DNA from: Clostridium sp. Ade.TY
GTDB lineage: Bacteria; Bacillota; Clostridia; Clostridiales; Clostridiaceae
NCBI RefSeq assembly: GCF_000498355.1
Contig: NZ_AVSV01000020.1
Span: 1-54,266 of the forward strand
DNA length: 54,266 nucleotides
Direction of reading: 5' to 3'
The translations under genes and the position numbers were made by a program. How positions within the stretch are numbered: the stretch's first letter is position 1; the number at the start of each line of letters is the position of its first letter. The notes under the pieces were generated by a model. The model was not told the origin of the DNA and ran no database searches. It was given only the letters and a program-made list of their open reading frames with translations. Shown here piece by piece: positions 8,768 through 15,869 of this stretch.

Positions 8768-9094
8768 ATGAACGGATTTGAATTTTATACTGATGTAATA
8801 AACATATATAGAGAAGTAGATTTAAAATTAAATTATAAGTTAAATGATCTTTTAAAAATGATAAATAATAAAGGAGCTATAAATGCAGCTAAATTCATTG
8901 TAAAAGAAGATCGAGATACATATGGATTAGAATTGTTAATGAAAAATGGTATGGAAGATTTAACAATAGAGAGACTTATTCTTAATGAAAAATATAAAAA
9001 ACTTTTTAATGATGAAGATAGAGAATTGAGTAGGATTAGATTAAAAAAATATAAAAATGTTGAAATTGAAAATAAAGATTCTGAAGAAGAATAA
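8768..9094 (+). CDS. Unknown small helical protein, 108 residues
   Basis: A complete frame with a strong TTAGGAGG site. It is predicted to be mostly helical and charged, with an acidic C-terminal tail (ENKDSEEE). The segment from about residue 56 (LELLMKNGMEDLTIERLIL) through NDEDRELSRIRL resembles a short helical module I have seen appended to diverse bacterial proteins, but I cannot name a family or function. A terminator follows directly, so this gene and the one before it may form one short unit. Confidence 0.7.
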   Translation: MNGFEFYTDVINIYREVDLKLNYKLNDLLKMINNKGAINAAKFIVKEDRDTYGLELLMKNGMEDLTIERLILNEKYKKLFNDEDRELSRIRLKKYKNVEIENKDSEEE

Positions 9095-9098
9095 TAAA

Positions 9099-9147
9099 CG
9101 CTATATCAAAAGAAGTTAATGTATATCTTTTGATATAGCGTTTTATA
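9099..9147. terminator. Bidirectional terminator between convergent genes
   Basis: CGCTATATCAAAAGA and TCTTTTGATATAGCG form a perfect 15-bp stem with T-rich flanks on both strands. It separates the unknown gene at 8768 from the deoxyribosyltransferase gene on the minus strand. Confidence 0.9.
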
Positions 9148-9154
9148 TTTAAGT

Positions 9155-9586
9155 TTAAAATACCTTTCCTATGTAAGAACTTTTTTCTAATTTTTCAAAA
9201 TCATAATTTCTAAGTTTATCTATTGAATCTATATAAGCATGTAAGCTATCACTTATCATTAAGTTTACTGGCTTACCAGTTAAATTAACAACTATAACTG
9301 GTTTACCTATAGCATGTGAATATCCACATTCCCAAGCAGTACCACTATCTGAATAATTACCGTTACTTATAATAGCAACAACAATATCAGCTGATTTTAT
9401 GTTTTCAGTATCAGCTAAAAATGTTTCATGTCTCCATTCTAATGAACCAAATTCTAATTCGCTTTTAAGTTCGTAGGGTGCAAATACGTCAAATTCTTTT
9501 TCTTCTCTCAATACTTTAAGAACACTTTTCATTCTATTAAGCTCATCATCATTGAAAAATGGACTTGCTAAATAAACTTTTTTCAT
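9155..9586 (-). CDS. Nucleoside 2-deoxyribosyltransferase
   Basis: A 143-residue protein, the usual size. The N-terminus VYLASPFFND, the SADIVVAIISNG strand and the GTAWECGYSHAIGKPV motif with the predicted nucleophile Glu86 fit the PF05014 family, which exchanges bases between deoxyribonucleosides via a deoxyribosyl-enzyme intermediate in nucleotide salvage. GGAGG lies before the ATG. It is transcribed alone, opposite to its neighbours. Related family members act on nucleotides (DNPH1-like) or on other ribosides, so substrate choice is open. Confidence 0.88.
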   Translation of the reverse strand: MKKVYLASPFFNDDELNRMKSVLKVLREEKEFDVFAPYELKSELEFGSLEWRHETFLADTENIKSADIVVAIISNGNYSDSGTAWECGYSHAIGKPVIVVNLTGKPVNLMISDSLHAYIDSIDKLRNYDFEKLEKSSYIGKVF

Positions 9587-9849
9587 AATATTACCTCCAA
9601 GTTATATGTTTATCGATAAATATATTATGAGATATAAATAATAATTTTACAATAATTATTAATATTATGATGTAATAAAATAATACACTATAGTTATATA
9701 AAGCTATAATAGTAATAAAATGTTACAAAATATGAACTAAATGTTAAAATTGTATTGAAGTTTTAAACAAAATAATATATTATTTTAAACAAGATATAAA
9801 ATAATTAAACTTTTTGTAAAACTTATGAGAAATGGAGTGAGAGGAATAA

Positions 9850-10518
9850 ATGATAAAGCTAATTGGAGTTTTAATTGTAATATTAGGTTTTGTATTTAAA
9901 TTAGAAACTTTATTTACAGTTTTAGTAGCAGGACTTGCAACTGGATTTGTTGCAGGAATGGATTTAAACGAAATTTTAACAGTTCTTGGTCAATCATTTG
10001 TATCAAACAGAGCTGTTTCATTATTCATATTAACATTACCAGTAATCGGAGTATTAGAAAGATATGGATTAAGGCAAAGGGCAATTTACTTAGTTAGGAA
10101 ATTGGGCAAGCTTACTACAGGAGGAGTTTTAACAGCATATACAGCTATAAGACAAATTACAGGAGCTCTTTCAATTAGAATAAGTGGACATCCTCAGTTT
10201 GTTAGACCACTTGTTAATCCAATGGCTCAAGCAGCAGCTAAAAATAAATATAATAATATAGATGAAGAAGATGAAGAAAAAATAAAGGCTTTATCAGCAG
10301 CATCAGAAAACTATGGTAACTTCTTTGGTCAAAATCTTTTTGCAGGAAGTTCAGGAGTTTTATTAATATCAAGTACATTAACAGAGTTTGGATATAATGT
10401 TACAGCGTTAAGTATAGCAAAAGCTAGTATAATAATGGCTTTAGTGGCTTTCTTAGTTTCATTATTACAAAACTATTTATATGATAAAAAAATGGCAAGA
10501 AAATATTCAAAGAAATAG
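9850..10518 (+). CDS. DUF969 family membrane protein
   Basis: 222 residues with several membrane segments (residues 1-40, 50-70, and the C-terminal quarter) and a conserved central block (RQRAIYLVRKLGKL, then SIRISGHPQFVRPL and SENYGNFFGQNLF). This matches DUF969, which occurs almost always with DUF979. The next gene is DUF979, 24 nt downstream, so the two probably form one membrane complex. The following gene is pyroglutamyl peptidase; a transport role for pyroglutamyl peptides or 5-oxoproline is a reasonable but unproven inference. Confidence 0.85.
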   Translation: MIKLIGVLIVILGFVFKLETLFTVLVAGLATGFVAGMDLNEILTVLGQSFVSNRAVSLFILTLPVIGVLERYGLRQRAIYLVRKLGKLTTGGVLTAYTAIRQITGALSIRISGHPQFVRPLVNPMAQAAAKNKYNNIDEEDEEKIKALSAASENYGNFFGQNLFAGSSGVLLISSTLTEFGYNVTALSIAKASIIMALVAFLVSLLQNYLYDKKMARKYSKK

Positions 10519-10542
10519 TTTAAACTAAAGAGGAGGAGAAAT

Positions 10543-11475
10543 ATGCAACAGTTTATAAATGTAGCTTTAGAGATTTTTTATGTAACAATGGGCTTGTTTA
10601 TGCTTGTAATAGCATATAAGTCATTTAAAACTATAGATTCAAATAAAAGATATTTTACAGCATTATTTTGGTTTATGATGGCTATACCATTTATATTTGG
10701 AAAGTTACTTCCTTATAATGTGACTGGTGGAATATTAGTATTATCAAGTTTATTAACAGTTTCTAAAAAGGTTGTATTTGCAAAGTATGATACAGCAACT
10801 GAAGAGGAAGGACAAAAAGCATCAGAAAGAATTAAAAGTAAGATATTTACTCCTTCATTAGTATTAGCTTTTGCGGCAGTTATAGTAGCAATGGGATTAT
10901 CTGATTACAAAAATTCATCACAATTTGCAATTGGAGTTGGAGCAATAGCTGCAATGGTGGCAGCTTTTGCAATAACAAAGGCTAAACCTAAAGAAGCAGT
11001 TAATGATGGAGCAAGACTTCTTCACCAAATGGGTCCAACAAGTATGTTACCACAATTACTTGTTGCACTTGGAGCATTATTTACACAAGCTGGTGTTGGT
11101 GAAGTTATATCACAATATATTTCAGGGGTAGTACCACAAGATAATAGATTTTTTGGAGTAGTTGCATACGTGCTTGGAATGGCATTATTTACAATGGTTA
11201 TGGGAAATGCATTCGCAGCATTTTCAGTAATTACAGCAGGTATAGGAGTACCTTTTGTATTAGCTCAAGGAGCAAATCCAGTAATAGTTGGAGCATTAGC
11301 GCTTACGGCTGGATATTGCGGAACACTTTTAACACCAATGGCTGCAAACTTCAATATAGTGCCATCTGCATTATTAGAGTGTAAAGATCAAAATGAAGTA
11401 ATCAAGGCACAAATACCAACAGCTATAATATTACTAGTTGTACACATATTTGCTATGTACTTCTTAGCATTTTAA
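10543..11475 (+). CDS. DUF979 family membrane protein
   Basis: 310 residues with about eight or nine hydrophobic spans. Features include a cytoplasmic basic/acidic loop near residue 90, LLHQMGPTSMLPQLLVALGA near 165-185, and a glycine/alanine-rich C-terminal half with GYCGTLLTPMAANFN, typical of secondary transporters. It has an AGGAGG site and follows the DUF969 gene closely; pcp begins 35 nt after its stop. Permease function is inferred from topology and neighbours only. Confidence 0.85.
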   Translation: MQQFINVALEIFYVTMGLFMLVIAYKSFKTIDSNKRYFTALFWFMMAIPFIFGKLLPYNVTGGILVLSSLLTVSKKVVFAKYDTATEEEGQKASERIKSKIFTPSLVLAFAAVIVAMGLSDYKNSSQFAIGVGAIAAMVAAFAITKAKPKEAVNDGARLLHQMGPTSMLPQLLVALGALFTQAGVGEVISQYISGVVPQDNRFFGVVAYVLGMALFTMVMGNAFAAFSVITAGIGVPFVLAQGANPVIVGALALTAGYCGTLLTPMAANFNIVPSALLECKDQNEVIKAQIPTAIILLVVHIFAMYFLAF

Positions 11476-11510
11476 AAACATAAGGGTATAGTAACAAAGG
11501 AGGAATTAAA

Positions 11511-12152
11511 TTGAAAATATTATTAACAGGATTTGATCCTTTCGGAGGAGAAAAAATTAATCCAGCACAAGAAGCTGTAAATAGAGTTTCAGATAATATA
11601 AATGGAGCAGAAGTAATAAAGATTATAATACCAACTGTATATGAAAAATCATTAAAAGCCATAGAAGAAGCTATAATAGAACATAAACCAGATGTAGTAA
11701 TATCAATTGGTCAAGCTGGAGGAAGATTTGATATAACTCCAGAAAGAGTTGCAATTAATATAAATGATTTTAGAATAAAAGATAATGAAGGAAATCAGCC
11801 TGTGGATGAGGTTATAAGAGAAGATGGAAAGGCTGCATATTTTTCAAGCTTACCAGTTAAGGGAATTGTAAAACATTTAAATAAAAATGGAATACCAAGC
11901 ACACTTTCAAATACGGCAGGAACTTTTGTATGTAATCATGTAATGTATGGGGTTTTATACATGATAGATAAAAAGTATCCAAATATTAAAGGTGGGTTTA
12001 TTCACATACCATATGTAACATCTCAAGTTTTAGATAAAAAGAATATGCCTTTTATGTCATTATATGAAATAGTAAAAGGATTAGAATTAGCTGTAGAAGC
12101 TTGTACTATATACGATAAAGATATAAAAGCTATAGGTGGAGAAATATGTTAG
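11511..12152 (+). CDS. pcp: Pyrrolidone-carboxylate peptidase (pyroglutamyl peptidase I)
   Basis: A 213-residue C15-family cysteine peptidase of the normal length. The catalytic triad is intact: Glu78 in [14 protein letters not shown], Cys141 in [11 protein letters not shown] and His165 in GGFIHIPY. The N-terminal [10 protein letters not shown] motif is also typical. It removes N-terminal 5-oxoproline from peptides in the cytoplasm. Translation starts at TTG after AAAGGAGG. It lies third in an operon after DUF969-DUF979, and its last codons overlap the start of the next gene (ATG within the TTAG stop region), indicating coupling. Confidence 0.96.
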   Translation: MKILLTGFDPFGGEKINPAQEAVNRVSDNINGAEVIKIIIPTVYEKSLKAIEEAIIEHKPDVVISIGQAGGRFDITPERVAININDFRIKDNEGNQPVDEVIREDGKAAYFSSLPVKGIVKHLNKNGIPSTLSNTAGTFVCNHVMYGVLYMIDKKYPNIKGGFIHIPYVTSQVLDKKNMPFMSLYEIVKGLELAVEACTIYDKDIKAIGGEIC

Positions 12153-12550
12153 TGAATAAAGTATTTGTTTACGGAAGTCTTAGAAGTGGGATGTTCAACT
12201 ATGAGAAGCTATTAAATGGCAAGGTTAAAGGGTTAGATAAAGGAACAATTTGTGGGGAATTGTTTCATATAGAAAATAAGGGATATCCAGCAGTAATTTG
12301 TGGGGATGAAGAAGTTGCTGGAGAATTAATGGAGTTTAAAGATTTTGAAAAAACGTTAGTTGAGTTAGATGAACTTGAAAATTTTAAAGAATTAGATAAT
12401 AACTCAGAGTATTTAAGAGAAATAGTTGAGGTTTCTTTAGAGAATGGGACTAAAGAAAAAGCATATTTTTATAAATACAATACTAAGTCTATTTTAAATA
12501 AAAAAGATAAATTATTAAAAGTTAACAGTGGGGACTGGATTAAAAGATAA
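12146..12550 (+). CDS. Gamma-glutamylcyclotransferase-like (AIG2/GGCT) protein
   Basis: 134 residues. The N-terminal [13 protein letters not shown] motif, the GELF..YPAV pattern and an acidic LDELENF motif (Glu78 as likely general acid/base) fit the GGCT/AIG2 fold, which releases 5-oxoproline from gamma-glutamyl amines or peptides. It overlaps pcp by 7 nt and ends the operon. Two enzymes that yield free 5-oxoproline in one operon with a putative membrane transporter suggest a shared pyroglutamate theme. The exact substrate cannot be read. Confidence 0.85.
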   Translation: MLVNKVFVYGSLRSGMFNYEKLLNGKVKGLDKGTICGELFHIENKGYPAVICGDEEVAGELMEFKDFEKTLVELDELENFKELDNNSEYLREIVEVSLENGTKEKAYFYKYNTKSILNKKDKLLKVNSGDWIKR

Positions 12551-12555
12551 GATTT

Positions 12556-12590
12556 AAAGAAGTTATCAAATTATTGATAACTTCTTTTTT
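12556..12590 (+). terminator. Terminator after the pcp operon
   Basis: AAGAAGTTATCAA pairs with TTGATAACTTCTT over a 4-nt loop, followed by TTTT. Confidence 0.9.
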
Positions 12591-12653
12591 AGTATAAAAA
12601 TATAATAGTTTATAATTATTACTAAAAATAAAAATACAAAACTATTTTTATAT

Positions 12654-12670
12654 GTTTATAGATTATAAAC
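12654..12670. repeat. Inverted repeat upstream of sipW (possible operator)
   Basis: GTTTATA-GAT-TATAAAC, 7-bp arms with a 3-bp centre, about 80 nt before sipW. A half-site-like GTTTATAATTA lies at 12608. It could bind a regulator of the matrix operon, but short A/T palindromes are common here. Confidence 0.3.
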
Positions 12671-12748
12671 TAAAAATACAATAAATATTAACAAAAATAT
12701 AGTAAACTAGGAAAATATATATAAATATTAAATTTATTAGGGGGAACC

Positions 12749-13288
12749 ATGGAAAATAAAGAAGAAAGAAAAAAGAAAAGTCCAATATCAATAATCTTTA
12801 ATATTATATTTTATTTATTTATAATTGCAGTTTTAGTACTTGCAGTATGTAATATAATGGGTGAAAAAGAAGGAGAACATCCAAGTATATTTGGATATAG
12901 CACATATTACATAATGACAGGAAGTATGGAACCAAATATTAATCCAGGAAGCTTAGTTGTAGTTAAAAATGGGGTTGATCAATCAATAAAAGCTGGAGAT
13001 GTAATAACTTTTAGAGGAATAACAGGTGAAACTATAACAACTCATAGAGTAAATAAAGTAATAGATAATGGAACAGAATTTATAACAAAAGGTGATGCAA
13101 ATAAAATAACAGATCCAGTATCAGTTAAAGAAGGACAAATTATAGGTAAAGTAGTATTTCATATACCTTACTTAGGTAAAGTATCACAATTTATTCAAAA
13201 AAATTTAATTGCAGTAATAATAGTTATTTTAGCTTTATTTGGAATTGGAGTAATTATCGATAAGGCTAGGAGTAAATCAATAAAATAG
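12749..13288 (+). CDS. sipW: SipW-type (ER/archaeal class) signal peptidase I
   Basis: 179 residues with N-terminal (about 15-35) and C-terminal (about 153-172) membrane segments. The nucleophile is Ser59 in IMTGSMEPNINPGSLV. In place of the bacterial lysine it has His99 in TTHRV, with Asp116 in TKGDANKITDP, which is the Ser-His-Asp pattern of ER-type peptidases such as Bacillus SipW. SipW cleaves the special signal peptides of TasA/camelysin-type proteins, and two such proteins are encoded just downstream (13712 and 15217). It has an AGGGGG site. A second, ordinary signal peptidase with a Ser-Lys dyad lies at 53705. Confidence 0.95.
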   Translation: MENKEERKKKSPISIIFNIIFYLFIIAVLVLAVCNIMGEKEGEHPSIFGYSTYYIMTGSMEPNINPGSLVVVKNGVDQSIKAGDVITFRGITGETITTHRVNKVIDNGTEFITKGDANKITDPVSVKEGQIIGKVVFHIPYLGKVSQFIQKNLIAVIIVILALFGIGVIIDKARSKSIK

Positions 13289-13378
13289 TTTAGGATTAGA
13301 CTTATATTTTTAATAAATTATAAACAAATTTAAAAAAATATAAAATGTATTGTATAGCAAAGTTATAAATGGTAATAT

Positions 13379-13478
13379 CTTCTTAGTTAGTAATAATAAA
13401 CAAGATTTAGGAGCTAAGAAGTATATTCTATATGTGGGCACTTGGAATATATGGAGCTAGTAGTGCAACCGACTAATT
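13379..13478 (+). promoter_or_regulatory. Cyclic-di-GMP-II riboswitch, copy 1
   Basis: The diagnostic core GGGCACTTGG (13436-13445) and GGAGCTAGTAGTGCAACCGA (13453-13472) matches the c-di-GMP-II consensus. The stem TATATTC (13422-13428)/GAATATA (13445-13451) flanks the GGGCACTTG loop. The 3' strand of P1 (GACTAA, 13471-13476) is also the 5' arm of the following terminator, so ligand-stabilised P1 should prevent termination: an ON switch. Confidence 0.92.
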
Positions 13479-13512
13479 TATATTATTTTAAATATAGATT
13501 AGTCTTTTTTTA
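13471..13512 (+). terminator. Terminator of riboswitch copy 1
   Basis: GACTAAT (13471-13477) pairs with ATTAGTC (13498-13504), extended inward by TATATT/AAATATA, and is followed by seven T. It shares bases with the aptamer P1 stem. Confidence 0.85.
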
Positions 13513-13530
13513 TATAAAAATATATTAATA

Positions 13531-13630
13531 GACTAATGCGATAAAAACTAAAACTTTATAGAAGCTTCGAAGTATGTTCTGTATATGGGCACTTGGAACA
13601 TATGGAGCTAGTAGTGCAACCGGCTAATTT
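13531..13630 (+). promoter_or_regulatory. Cyclic-di-GMP-II riboswitch, copy 2
   Basis: Repeats the core: GGGCACTTGG (13588-13597) and GGAGCTAGTAGTGCAACCGG (13605-13624). The stem here is TATGTTC/GAACATA, a compensatory A-U to G-C change relative to copy 1, which supports the fold. The local 5' strand of P1 is poorly matched to GGCTAAT (13622-13628), unlike in copy 1; the best upstream complement is the 3' arm of terminator 1 (ATTAGTC). Confidence 0.9.
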
Positions 13631-13652
13631 TACATGATTAGCTTATTTTCTT
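13622..13652 (+). terminator. Weak terminator or alternative hairpin of riboswitch copy 2
   Basis: GCTAAT (13623-13628) pairs with ATTAGC (13637-13642), followed by the broken U-tract TTATTTTCTT. GATTAGCT (13636-13643) can instead pair with AGCTAATC (13653-13660), so two exclusive hairpins exist. Whether this is a true terminator is uncertain. Confidence 0.5.
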
Positions 13653-13711
13653 AGCTAATCCTTACAAAAAATTCTAAAAAAATAAAAAAAAGGAAAATGG
13701 AGGATTAACAA

Positions 13712-14443
13712 ATGAAAAAGAAAAAGATTATTAGTGCAATAGCAGCAGTCGTAGTAGTGGCATCATTAGCTGTAGGATCATTAGCTTATTTTACATCAAA
13801 GGAAACAGTGAAAAACTCATTTAGTACAGTAGCTCAAGGAAAAGAAGATAAAGGCGGAGATTCAGGTATAGACATAGATGAAAACTTCGATCCGGATCAA
13901 GCAAAGAATATGATTCCTGGAGATACAGTAAATAAGGATGTTCAAGTTAATAGTACAGCAAATTATCCACAATTTGTTAGAGCTAAATTATCACCAAATT
14001 GGGTTAATAATGATGGAAGTATAAATACTCAATTAAATAATACTGATTTAGATGATATTTTGTTAAATACAGTGAATGTATCAGGCAGTATTACAGAAAA
14101 TCAATGGTTTAAAGGTTCAGACGGATATTATTATTATATAGGTGTTTTACAACCACAAGGTACAAAGGGAGCAAATACTCCAAGATTACTTGATTCAGTA
14201 ACTTTAGCTAGTGATACTGAAAAAGCAGCACTTGGAAATGGATTTACAGTAGATGTAACAGCAGAAGCTGTTCAAGCAACTAATAATGCTGTAGGAAGTG
14301 TATGGCAAGGAGTACCAGATGATGTTTTAAATAAATTAAAAGCTCTTCAACCAACTGGAAAAACACAAGATAATACATCTGTAGATGCAGATAAAAGCAC
14401 TCCTCAAGTTAATAAAGTTACTGAAGATAATAAGAATAAATAA
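13712..14443 (+). CDS. TasA/BsaA-type SipW-dependent matrix protein
   Basis: 243 residues. The N-terminus is the SipW-type signal peptide: basic start, hydrophobic stretch (about 9-25), then SLAYFTSKETVKNSFS, shared with the protein at 15217. The body fits the TasA/camelysin (PF12389) pattern, including IPGDTVNKDVQV, NYPQFVRAKLSPNW and WFKGSDGYYYYIGVL, and the tail is charged. Homologues are secreted fibre-forming biofilm proteins (TasA in Bacillus, BsaA in C. perfringens), and assembly into matrix is inferred. TGGAGG precedes the ATG. Expression should respond to c-di-GMP through the tandem riboswitches directly upstream. It is the first structural gene of the operon. Confidence 0.9.
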   Translation: MKKKKIISAIAAVVVVASLAVGSLAYFTSKETVKNSFSTVAQGKEDKGGDSGIDIDENFDPDQAKNMIPGDTVNKDVQVNSTANYPQFVRAKLSPNWVNNDGSINTQLNNTDLDDILLNTVNVSGSITENQWFKGSDGYYYYIGVLQPQGTKGANTPRLLDSVTLASDTEKAALGNGFTVDVTAEAVQATNNAVGSVWQGVPDDVLNKLKALQPTGKTQDNTSVDADKSTPQVNKVTEDNKNK

Positions 14444-14480
14444 TAAAATAAATTATTAATTGAAATTTAGGAGTGATATT

Positions 14481-15188
14481 ATGAAAAACGTAATTAAGGT
14501 TTTAGTAATATTAATTTCACTTCTTTTGGGTATAACTACTAAGGGGATGGCAGCAGAATTGTCATCCCCTAGTATTACAAGTGGAACTGATGGATTTAAA
14601 TTTGTTTATACTAGTAATAATAAAAGTAGTGATGTTTTTTTAAATAAAAATGGAATGTTACCTGGAGATTCAATAAGTGGTAAACTTACTATATTTAATA
14701 ATTTAAAAGAACCATTTAAAGTTTATTTTAAATCTAATCAAATTGGGGAAAATCCAAAAGTTGATTTAGGAGAGGTTATAAATATTTCTATAAAAGAAGG
14801 AGATAAATATATAGCAAATAGTACTATGAAAAATCAAAATGGTACTATTAATAATATGTATCTAGGAATAGTATATCCAGGAGAAAAAAAGGTGCTTGAT
14901 GTAAGTGCAACATTAGATCCAAAAGCAGATGATAAATATAAAAATAAAAAAATAGAAAATGAATGGATTTTTACAGCAATAGGAACTAAAGACAATAAAG
15001 AAATAACAAGTTTAGATGACGGAATGGATAACTCAACTAAAATTTTAGAAAAATCAGTTAATAAAATTAAGGCGATTTTACCTAAGACAGGATATAACTA
15101 CATAATTCTAATATTAATTGGAATAGTATTGTTGGTGATAGGTATTTTAGTATTAAAAAAAGAAAAGAAGAAGAAACTTCTTAATTAG
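14481..15188 (+). CDS. LPXTG cell-wall-anchored protein of the matrix operon
   Basis: 235 residues with a signal peptide (cleavage likely after MAA near residue 26), an extracellular beta-rich region with NGMLPGDSISGKLTIFNN, and a C-terminal sortase signal: LPKTG, a hydrophobic span, and a basic tail KKEKKKKLLN. Sortase should attach it covalently to the wall. Its place between two TasA-like genes suggests it anchors or nucleates the fibres, an analogue of TapA by position only. I chose the ATG at 14481 with AGGAG upstream; an in-frame TTG at 14460 lacks a site. No sortase gene is visible in the window. Confidence 0.88.
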   Translation: MKNVIKVLVILISLLLGITTKGMAAELSSPSITSGTDGFKFVYTSNNKSSDVFLNKNGMLPGDSISGKLTIFNNLKEPFKVYFKSNQIGENPKVDLGEVINISIKEGDKYIANSTMKNQNGTINNMYLGIVYPGEKKVLDVSATLDPKADDKYKNKKIENEWIFTAIGTKDNKEITSLDDGMDNSTKILEKSVNKIKAILPKTGYNYIILILIGIVLLVIGILVLKKEKKKKLLN

Positions 15189-15216
15189 AGCAAAAGATTA
15201 AATGGAGTGAGCTTAA

Positions 15217-15843
15217 ATGAAAAAGAAAGTATTATTAATATTGGGAATATTTTTAGTTTTTGTAACGACTACTATATCTTTGGCTTATTTTACAAGTAAA
15301 GAAAATAAAGAAAATAAATTTTCTATTGGTAGCATACAAACTAAGATAAATGAAGATTTTGATAAGAACTCAGAAGAAGTAAAAAACCTATCCACTATAG
15401 CAGTAAAGAAAAAAGTATGTATAGAAAATACAGGCAAAAATCCAGTTTTAGTAAGAGTAATAATAACACCACAATGGGAAAAAACAGATGAAAATGGAAA
15501 CATTATAGGTAATATAGTTTCTGCATCAAATCAAGTTCAATTAAATTTTTCAAATGATATAAGTAAAAATTGGATTAAAGGAAATAATGGATATTATTAC
15601 TATAATAAAGTGTTGGAACCTAAAGAAACAACAAGTTATTTATTAGAATCTGTACAATTAAAGGATAATATACCAAGTGATGAAAAAGATGAGTACAAAG
15701 ATAGAGAATTGGCAATTAATGTATCATCAGAGGCAACTCAAGTTAATGAAAAAGCACTTAATAATAAATGGAACTTAAAGGAAACTAATAAATCTTTAAA
15801 TGATAAATTAGAAAGTATTATAGAGGAATATAATAAAAAATAA
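15217..15843 (+). CDS. Second TasA/camelysin-like SipW-dependent protein
   Basis: 208 residues, a diverged paralogue of the protein at 13712. It shares the SipW-type signal (ISLAYFTSKENKENKFS), the NPVLVRVIITPQW block and the WIKGNNGYYYYNKVLEP block. It is shorter and lacks the Gln/Thr-rich tail. A GGAGTG site precedes the ATG, 29 nt after the LPXTG gene, so it is in the same operon. It may be a minor or capping subunit; that is inference. The SipW peptidase encoded upstream is the expected processing enzyme. Confidence 0.87.
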   Translation: MKKKVLLILGIFLVFVTTTISLAYFTSKENKENKFSIGSIQTKINEDFDKNSEEVKNLSTIAVKKKVCIENTGKNPVLVRVIITPQWEKTDENGNIIGNIVSASNQVQLNFSNDISKNWIKGNNGYYYYNKVLEPKETTSYLLESVQLKDNIPSDEKDEYKDRELAINVSSEATQVNEKALNNKWNLKETNKSLNDKLESIIEEYNKK

Positions 15844-15869
15844 AAAAGAAAGGAGGTAACTTAAAATAT

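Noticed and set aside
13379..13630. The two similar 100-nt segments as a mobile or CRISPR-like repeat
   Set aside because: Similarity is limited to aptamer-conserved bases and the stems covary, which fits tandem riboswitches and not a recent duplication or repeat array.
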